From an uncultured Lachnospiraceae bacterium (GTDB lineage: Bacteria; Bacillota; Clostridia; Lachnospirales; Lachnospiraceae): a stretch of DNA of 9,748 nt. A model generated the notes under the pieces. The model ran no database searches. It saw only the letters and a list, made by a program, of their open reading frames with translations, and had not been told where the DNA came from. Position 1 is the first letter of the stretch. Every line of letters starts with the position of its first letter. This document shows, in pieces, positions 5,059 through 9,748 of this stretch. The position numbers were made by a program, and so were the translations under genes. The DNA lies in assembly GCA_948665105.1 (NCBI GenBank), contig CAPNGW010000068.1, positions 1 to 9,748 of the forward strand, written 5' to 3'.

Positions 5059-5940
5059 ATGTGTACTTCCATAGAAGAAATCAGAAAAAGAGGGAAGGCC
5101 CGGGGACTTTCCTATGCCCAGTCTTTGTCTGCATATTTTTTTGAGGAAATTTTAATCTGGATGAACCAGTCTTCCATAAAGGAGCGTATGTGGTTGAAAC
5201 CGGAAGAGTTTCACCTACAGGGCCGGGGAAAGAAGACGACACCCAATCGGATTCTGTACTACATGAAGGAGATTTCCTATCAGGAGCTTACTGAGGCTAT
5301 CGAGGAGTTTCAGAGTCAGAAGGAGCGAAAGGACAGAATTGTGGATGGAGAACTGCTGTTTTATGACCGCCAGCTGGAGGTTTCCCTGACTCTTAAGGTG
5401 GATGCCGTGACGGTCCCCTTTAAGATTCTCGTCCGCCCGGTATGGCAGAAGGACTGCTTTCCGGAAGAGGGGCAGTATCAGCCTGTATTTCAGAAAGGAG
5501 AGGCTGTCTTCTACCGGAAATACCCTGAGGAAATGAATCTGTCGGAATGCTTTTTTGAGATGATGGACCGCCTGGAATTAATCGGAGACATGCAGCCATA
5601 CGGAGAGGCCTTACGTATCTTAAGCACCCAGGCGGTGGACGGAAGGCGGGTATTTCTGTATATGCAGGAGCTTCTTGAGAAGCAAGGGCTGACCTCCGCC
5701 GGGAAACGCTGGGAGACAGTCCTTGGGTATGCGGATTACCGGTATATGGAAAAACGCTGGAGCAAGTACAGGAAAGCTCATCAGAAGGGGAATGCCCAGG
5801 GGGAAACGGACAGCTTAAAAAGCTGGCCGGAGGTGATTGCCCTGTTCAACGAGTTTTTCACCCCTCTGTGGGAAGGCGTTTTGAAGGATGAAATTTTTAT
5901 CGGTGACTGGATGCCAAGCCTGGGCAGATATTTAATCTGA
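5059..5940 (+). CDS. AbiEii/AbiGii-fold protein lacking nucleotidyltransferase motifs
   Basis: This 293-aa partner of the AbiEi-like protein aligns by eye, from memory of clostridial AbiEii toxins, along its whole length. The N-terminal helices (IEEIRKRGKARGLSYAQSLS, then the FFEEILIWM helix) match. So do the central strands VDGELLFY and TLKVDAVTVPFKILV (111-125), and the C-terminal helical part (YMEKRWSKYRKA near 229-240, SWPEVIALFNEFFTPLW near 255-270). The catalytic positions do not. LKGG is LKPE (46-49), the metal-binding TxDxD block is TPNRI (61-65), the AEK lysine block is SEC (162-164), and the RxKDFYD block reads DMQPYGE (177-183). It therefore looks like a catalytically dead homologue with a retained scaffold. 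The start is ATG 5059, with GGAG eight bases upstream; GTG 5050 overlaps the ribosome site. A different activity or a structural or regulatory role is possible. Confidence 0.7.
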   Translation: MCTSIEEIRKRGKARGLSYAQSLSAYFFEEILIWMNQSSIKERMWLKPEEFHLQGRGKKTTPNRILYYMKEISYQELTEAIEEFQSQKERKDRIVDGELLFYDRQLEVSLTLKVDAVTVPFKILVRPVWQKDCFPEEGQYQPVFQKGEAVFYRKYPEEMNLSECFFEMMDRLELIGDMQPYGEALRILSTQAVDGRRVFLYMQELLEKQGLTSAGKRWETVLGYADYRYMEKRWSKYRKAHQKGNAQGETDSLKSWPEVIALFNEFFTPLWEGVLKDEIFIGDWMPSLGRYLI

Positions 5941-5941
5941 A

Positions 5942-6030
5942 GCCAAATGGCTATGTACTGTTAAAGGGTGTATAGCCTGTGCCAAATGAGTATGCACTGT
6001 TAAAGGGTCGCGCAGTCTGTGCCAAATGGG
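5942..6030 (+). repeat. Tandem repeat, about 40 bp, 2.25 copies
   Basis: Unit 1 is 5942-5980 (39 bp) and unit 2 is 5981-6020 (40 bp). A third start, GCCAAATGGG, is at 6021-6030. The first 28 bases of units 1 and 2 agree at 25 positions and share ACTGTTAAAGGGT; both end in CTGT. Unit 1 can fold through GGCTAT and ATAGCC, but unit 2 has lost that pairing. The array begins one base after the stop of the AbiEii-like gene and fills most of the gap before the convergent spmB stop. No terminator with a T tract is visible there. Confidence 0.75.
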
Positions 6031-6050
6031 AGGGTTTTCACGGCTTCCGC

Positions 6051-6575
6051 TTACAATAGGCCCGCCAGTACCACGCTTGCTATAGTACCCACCAGTGTGG
6101 TGAACAATGCCCCGGCCAATGTGTACCGGCTCTTCTGTACATGAGCTGCCATAAAATACACACTCATGGTATAGAAAATGGTTTCTGTGCAGCTCATAAG
6201 CATGGAGGCAATGGTGCCCAGGGAAGAATCCGGCCCGTATTCCTTAAAAATGTCAATCAGAAGCCCGGTGGCCGCCGAGGAGGAGAACATTTTCACAATG
6301 GTAACGGGCACCAACTGGGAAGGAAAATGTACCAGGGACATAAGACCTCCCAAAAGGCCCGACAGAAAATCCAGAAAGCCAGAGGCCCGAAGCACACCCA
6401 CCGCCACCATCAGCCCAATTAAGGTGGGCATGATGCCGACAACCGTCTTAAAGCCGTCTGCAGCCCCCTTGATAAAGTCGTCGTAAATACTCCTCTTTTT
6501 GGAAAGTCCCAGAGCCACAATGTAGAAGATGAGCAGGGGAATGATGGTGTTGGATAGAAACAACAGGAAGTTCAT
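6051..6575 (-). CDS. spmB: Spore maturation protein SpmB
   Basis: This 174-aa integral membrane protein of the nucleoside-recognition/Gate fold is close to the 178 aa of B. subtilis SpmB. Hydrophobic segments lie near 5-24, 44-82 (with a short break), 88-110, 119-143 and 150-173. Family segments include GAADGFKTVVGIMPTLIGLM (37-56), SSSAATGLL (98-106) and SCTETIFYT (128-136). With SpmA it is needed for proper spore core dehydration and heat resistance, made in the mother cell; the transported molecule is not known. Its ATG overlaps the spmA TGA (ATGA), with GGAGGAGG just upstream, so translation is coupled. It converges on the AbiEii-like gene across the tandem repeats. Confidence 0.93.
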   Translation of the reverse strand: MNFLLFLSNTIIPLLIFYIVALGLSKKRSIYDDFIKGAADGFKTVVGIMPTLIGLMVAVGVLRASGFLDFLSGLLGGLMSLVHFPSQLVPVTIVKMFSSSAATGLLIDIFKEYGPDSSLGTIASMLMSCTETIFYTMSVYFMAAHVQKSRYTLAGALFTTLVGTIASVVLAGLL

Positions 6576-7246
6576 GGGCGCCTCCTCCCATCCATCACCT
6601 TACAGAACAAAATCCCCGCCACCGTACTGATCACGGTAGCCACAATGGCCGGTCCAACAATGGCGGCGGGATTCACGCTGCCGTACTGACCCCGGTAGGC
6701 GATGATATTTACCGGAATCAACTGCAGAGAAGAAATATTAATAATCAGAAAATTACACATCTCGTTACTGGCAACTCCGACAGGCATCCCTCTGGTAACT
6801 CTGACTTTTCTCCCGTCCCGTCCCCTTTTTGATATGCTTTGTGTTTCCCCCAAATATACCGTTCCGCTCCGACGTTCCTCCTCCAATTGTGACAAAGCTT
6901 CCATGGCCTTCAGTCCCGCAGGAGTCGCCGCCCACCCCAGACCGAAAATATTGGCAATCATATTGGTGGCTATGTAGGCGTTGGCCGGATGCTCTGCGGG
7001 AATCCGGGGAAAGAGAAAACGCAGGAAAGGCTTCAGCTTTCTGGTGGCCCCGGCAATAATGCCGGAGGATTCCGCAATCTTCATAAGCCCCATCCAGAAG
7101 GACATCACCCCCAGCATGGTAATGCATAAAGTGACAGCCTCCTTGGCAGAGCTTAAAGCGGCATCGGTAAGAGCAGGAAGGGAACCGGTGAGGGCCCCAT
7201 AGATAACGCCGATTAACAGCATAAATCCCCACAAATAATTTAACAT
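6572..7246 (-). CDS. spmA: Spore maturation protein SpmA
   Basis: This 224-aa membrane protein of the nucleoside-recognition family is the partner of SpmB in spore core dehydration. The N-terminal helix (1-20) is followed by SFWMGLMKIAESSGI (49-63), a Pro/Phe-rich loop FLFPRIPAEHPA (78-89), the signature MIANIFGLGWAATPAGLKAMEAL (96-118), and then NEMCNFLIINISSLQLIPVN (161-180) and a C-terminal helix (195-215). It is longer than B. subtilis SpmA (about 196 aa). The excess is a hydrophilic, Arg- and Lys-rich insert at about 122-158, between the signature helix and the NEMCNFL helix. The ribosome site GAGG (7254-7257) is seven bases before ATG. It is first in a two-gene operon with spmB. A possible sigma-E promoter lies just upstream. 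Confidence 0.93.
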   Translation of the reverse strand: MLNYLWGFMLLIGVIYGALTGSLPALTDAALSSAKEAVTLCITMLGVMSFWMGLMKIAESSGIIAGATRKLKPFLRFLFPRIPAEHPANAYIATNMIANIFGLGWAATPAGLKAMEALSQLEEERRSGTVYLGETQSISKRGRDGRKVRVTRGMPVGVASNEMCNFLIINISSLQLIPVNIIAYRGQYGSVNPAAIVGPAIVATVISTVAGILFCKVMDGRRRP

Positions 7247-7274
7247 AAAAGAACCTCAATCATTCCTTAGATTC

Positions 7275-7301
7275 ATTATATGCAGCATCGGTATAAAATG
7301 A
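7275..7301 (-). promoter_or_regulatory. Candidate sigma-E-type promoter of spmAB
   Basis: On the minus strand, CATATAAT (7282-7275) resembles the mother-cell sigma-E -10 (CATAcaaT). TCATTTT (7301-7295) resembles its -35, but the spacer is 12 bases, shorter than the usual 14 or so. The embedded TATAAT could instead be a sigma-A -10, but no TTGACA-like box is found 17 bp upstream. B. subtilis spmAB is sigma-E controlled, which favours the first reading. Confidence 0.4.
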
Positions 7302-7379
7302 TGTACCCTGTCAGAACAGAAAAAGGCCACCGGATTTTTGCCAGCAGGAGTTTTTTACAGCTTACAATAAATAAAGGAT

Positions 7380-7406
7380 ATATTTCACCCCGGCCTTTCA
7401 TAGAAT
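7380..7406 (+). promoter_or_regulatory. Candidate sigma-E-type promoter of the DUF885 gene
   Basis: ATATT (7380-7384), a 14-base spacer and CATAGAAT (7399-7406) match the sigma-E pattern (-35 ATATT, -10 CATAcaaT) with the standard spacing. The start would be near 7413, about 20 bases before the ATG. No comparably good sigma-A promoter is seen in this gap. Confidence 0.45.
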
Positions 7407-7434
7407 AAACAAAAAACCGGAGCTTATCCTGCCC

Positions 7435-9234
7435 ATGAAAAAATCCCAACTTCTTCGGCGTCTGGCGGTATTTTGCTTAAGTCTTGCACTTCTTGCCGCT
7501 GGAATCCGGGGTGGCACCTATCTAAAAGACCATCCTCCCGGCATTTTTACTTCCGCCCAAGGTCAGGAGGAATACCAAAAATCCTTTGATGAATACTTAA
7601 ACAGCCTTTTCCGTCAGGAGGTGGCATCCACTACAATCAACCTGCACTATACCCTGAAGAGTCCCGAAAACTATGGAATTACGGAGTATGAGGTTACCTA
7701 CGGTGATATTGATGAGGAAAGCCGCCAGGCATCTGTGGCAGCTTTGGAGAATACCCAATCGGCCCTTAAGAGCTTTAAAACCAAACGCCTGACCTTGGAC
7801 CAGAGGCTTACCTATGATATTCTCAAGGAGGAGACTGATGCAGAGCTGTCTGCCAGCAAATTTTATTTCTATGAGGAGCTGCTTCGTCCCTCCACCGGAA
7901 TCCAGGCAGAGCTTCCGGTACTGATGGCGGAATATGCCTTTTATGATGAAGGAGACGTGCTGGACTACTTAAACCTTCTGAATCAGACCAGGGATTATTT
8001 CCGTCAGATTCTGCTTTTTGAGATGGAGAAAGCAAACAAGGGCCTGTTTATGTCCCAGTTTGCAGCAGAAGACATTATCAGCCAGTGCCAGAATTTTATT
8101 GCCAATAAAGATAAAAATTATTTACTGGATACCTTTGATAATAAGATAGAGGCCATGACAGACCTTACGGACCAGCAGAAGCAGAGTTACCGGGAGCAGA
8201 ATCAGCGGGCTGTGACAGAGGTGGTGATTCCCGCCTACGAAATGATGATTCAGGGGCTGGAAAAATTAAAAAAATCCGGAGATAACCAGCAGGGACTCAG
8301 CCATCTTCCCCAGGGAAAGGAATACTATGAGTATTTGGTGGCCGCCTGCACCGGCTCAGAGAGGAGCATAGATGAGCTGAAGGAGGCCACGGCTCATCAG
8401 CGGGCAGAGGATATGTCTGAGGCAGCCAGACTGATTGCAAAGAAGCCGGAGCTTTTGAGCCAGGCCACCTCCTATGCCTTTGCCCAGCAGGACCCCACTG
8501 CCATTCTCACGGAGCTTCAGGAAAAGATGAAGGCGGATTTCCCCACACCCCCGGATACCTCTTTTACCATCAAATACGTGCACCCGTCTCTGGAGGAATA
8601 TATGGCGCCGGCCTTCTACCTGGCCATCCCCATTGATGATATCAGCCAGAATTCCATACATATCAATGGATCTAACAATTATCAAAAGCTGAAGCTCTAT
8701 ACAACCCTGGCACACGAAGGATTTCCGGGGCATCTGTATCAGAATGTCATGGAGAGAAGCCAGGGCTTTTCGCCTGTTCGGAGCCTGCTGGGAGCCAGCG
8801 GTTACTCGGAAGGGTGGGCCACCTATGTGGAAATGATTTCTTATTCTTATGCAGATTTAGATGCTGACCTGTCTGCGCTGCTGATGCGGGATCAGTCGGC
8901 GCTTTTAAGCCTTTATGCCACCGCGGATATGGGAATTCACTACGACGGATGGAGCCAGGAAGACATGATAAAATTCTTTGCAGAGTACCAGATTACCGAT
9001 AAGGAGGTGCTGGCAGAGGTGTATCAGATGATTGTGGAGGAGCCGGCCCATTACCTGAAGTATTACATTGGATATCTGGAATTTCTGAACCTGAAGGAAC
9101 AGGCAAAAAATATGTATGGGAAAGACTACAGTGATTATCGCTTCCACGAAGCCCTGATGAAAATGGGGCCGGCGCCATTTTCCCTGCTGGAAAAGTATCT
9201 GCCGGAGTATTATGATAAGGGAGAGAAGAAATGA
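7435..9234 (+). CDS. Exported DUF885 metallopeptidase-like protein
   Basis: This 599-aa protein of the DUF885 family has a zinc-metallopeptidase signature. A basic N-terminus and hydrophobic segment (about 1-25) form a signal peptide or membrane anchor. There is no lipobox cysteine, so it is not a lipoprotein. A long helical domain follows (about 45-420). The zinc motif HEGFPGH (H427, E428, H433) is an HExxxGH variant. The expected third ligand E459 lies in YSEGWATYVE (457-466), and the family's IHYDGWSQED follows at about 501-510. It probably hydrolyses peptides outside the membrane; the substrate is unknown. The ribosome site is weak (GGAG twelve bases upstream), and no other in-frame start fits better. 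It is divergent from spmAB, and both have sigma-E-like promoters, so expression in the mother cell is plausible. Confidence 0.88.
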   Translation: MKKSQLLRRLAVFCLSLALLAAGIRGGTYLKDHPPGIFTSAQGQEEYQKSFDEYLNSLFRQEVASTTINLHYTLKSPENYGITEYEVTYGDIDEESRQASVAALENTQSALKSFKTKRLTLDQRLTYDILKEETDAELSASKFYFYEELLRPSTGIQAELPVLMAEYAFYDEGDVLDYLNLLNQTRDYFRQILLFEMEKANKGLFMSQFAAEDIISQCQNFIANKDKNYLLDTFDNKIEAMTDLTDQQKQSYREQNQRAVTEVVIPAYEMMIQGLEKLKKSGDNQQGLSHLPQGKEYYEYLVAACTGSERSIDELKEATAHQRAEDMSEAARLIAKKPELLSQATSYAFAQQDPTAILTELQEKMKADFPTPPDTSFTIKYVHPSLEEYMAPAFYLAIPIDDISQNSIHINGSNNYQKLKLYTTLAHEGFPGHLYQNVMERSQGFSPVRSLLGASGYSEGWATYVEMISYSYADLDADLSALLMRDQSALLSLYATADMGIHYDGWSQEDMIKFFAEYQITDKEVLAEVYQMIVEEPAHYLKYYIGYLEFLNLKEQAKNMYGKDYSDYRFHEALMKMGPAPFSLLEKYLPEYYDKGEKK

Positions 9235-9260
9235 CAAACAGATTTGTTCCATATATGTAA

Positions 9261-9283
9261 GGGGATTGCCTACAGCAGTCCCC
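9261..9283. terminator. Hairpin between convergent DUF885 gene and rsmI
   Basis: GGGGATTGC pairs with GCAGTCCCC over 9 bp (one G-U pair) around loop CTACA. It starts 26 bases after the DUF885 stop and includes the rsmI stop codon on the other strand. Neither side has a strong T tract; the minus side has TTACATATAT. A small ACAAA/TTTGT hairpin at 9234-9247 precedes it. It is a likely shared terminator, but not a textbook one. Confidence 0.5.
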
Positions 9284-9748
9284 CATAAACCTCCCGCTTG
9301 GATATTCCCCGGTCCTTGGCCACCAGCTTCATGGCCTCCTTCCGGGGAATTCCTTGGCTTTCATAGAGGGCCATATGTTCAGTAAGAGACATTGACGCAA
9401 AGGCCAAACGACTCTCCGTCACAATGTCTTTTTGACTTTTCCCTTCCAGCACCAGCACATACTCTCCCCGTGGTTCATTTTCCTCATAATACGATATCGC
9501 TTCCGCCAGGGAGGTACGAAGCACGGTCTCGTATTTCTTTGTAAGCTCCCGGCAAAGGGAAATCTTTCGGTCTCCCAGCACTTCAAGAAGCTCCGCCAGA
9601 GTTTTTTTCAGGTGATGGGGCGCCTCGTATAGTACAATGGTTCTGGTTTCTTCTTTTAATTCCTTTAGAACAAGAGCCCGCTCCTTCTTCTCCCGGGGCA
9701 GAAAGGCCTCAAAGCAAAACCGCCTTGTGGCAAGCCCGGATAAGGTCA
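9270..9748 (-). CDS. rsmI: 16S rRNA (cytidine(1402)-2'-O)-methyltransferase RsmI, C-terminal part
   Basis: The reading frame stays open to the right edge, so this is the last 158 residues of a protein whose N-terminus lies outside the window. RsmI methylates the ribose of C1402 in 16S rRNA, using SAM, to tune decoding at the P site. Family segments are clear: SGLATRRFCFEAFLPREKKE near the visible start, TIVLYEAPHHLKKTL, LGDRKISLCRELTKKYE, and EPRGEYVLVLEGK. The C-terminal helical domain ends AKDRGISKREVYGGLL. The GTG at 9581 is an internal Val codon, not a start. The gene converges on the DUF885 gene, with a 9-bp hairpin overlapping its stop. Confidence 0.95.
   Translation of the reverse strand, partial: TLSGLATRRFCFEAFLPREKKERALVLKELKEETRTIVLYEAPHHLKKTLAELLEVLGDRKISLCRELTKKYETVLRTSLAEAISYYEENEPRGEYVLVLEGKSQKDIVTESRLAFASMSLTEHMALYESQGIPRKEAMKLVAKDRGISKREVYGGLL

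Noticed and set aside
5942..6030. Possible CRISPR array
   Set aside because: The repeats are directly adjacent without spacers, there are only two divergent full copies, and no cas genes are present.
6141..7259. Open frames on both strands overlapping spmA and spmB
   Set aside because: They overlap well-recognised membrane proteins and have no recognisable domains or start signals.
7337..7366. Sigma-A promoter TTGCCA with TACAAT upstream of the DUF885 gene
   Set aside because: The spacer is about 19 bp and the match is weaker than the sigma-E-like site nearer the gene.
7435..7530. Lipoprotein signal on the DUF885 protein
   Set aside because: The only cysteine in the N-terminal segment (Cys14) is in the hydrophobic core without a lipobox, so a plain signal peptide or membrane anchor fits better.
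9270..9581. Stand-alone 103-aa gene starting at GTG 9581
   Set aside because: The frame stays open to the window edge and the upstream residues match RsmI, so the GTG is an internal valine codon.

Overview
The window looks like the chromosome of a spore-forming, low-to-mid GC Firmicute, most likely a Lachnospiraceae-type Clostridia. The reasons are strong GGAGG-type ribosome binding sites, sigma-A promoters with 17-bp spacers, a sporulation spmA-spmB pair, a DacF-type D,D-carboxypeptidase with a C-terminal membrane anchor, and a DUF1638 protein. This placement is inference; there is no rRNA or other phylogenetic marker here.

Layout, left to right. Positions 1-250 hold a likely terminator of an upstream gene, then a tRNA-Lys(CTT) with its own promoter and terminator. 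Positions 283-464 (minus) hold a 46-codon small ORF with its own strong terminator. Positions 515-1218 (plus) are a DUF1638 protein. It converges on trmB (tRNA m7G46 methyltransferase, 1235-1873 minus). trmB is divergent from dacF (2129-3502 plus), with back-to-back promoters in the gap. A 13-bp perfect hairpin at 3533-3570 separates dacF from the next convergent gene.

Positions 3624-6030 look accessory. A 167-aa unrecognised protein (minus) is divergent from a two-gene unit: an AbiEi-type antitoxin-like protein (4355-4975) and an AbiEii-fold partner (5059-5940). The AT-rich divergent gap carries a large imperfect inverted repeat and a perfect-consensus sigma-A promoter. The AbiEii-like protein keeps the family's overall layout, but by eye it has lost every nucleotidyltransferase catalytic motif, which makes it a candidate pseudo-enzyme. 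An 11-base sequence, ATG(T/C)ACTGTTA, occurs once just before this gene inside a hairpin. It occurs twice just after the gene, inside a roughly 40-bp tandem repeat.

Positions 6051-7246 (minus) are spmA-spmB, translationally coupled. Divergent from them is a 599-aa exported DUF885 zinc-metallopeptidase-like protein (7435-9234 plus). Both sides of this gap carry sequences resembling mother-cell sigma-E promoters, which suggests a sporulation role for the peptidase. The right edge holds the C-terminal part of rsmI (minus), running off the window.

The most interesting item is the AbiE-like pair with its apparently catalytically dead toxin homologue and the repeats flanking it. The rest is mainly core translation, cell-wall and sporulation functions.
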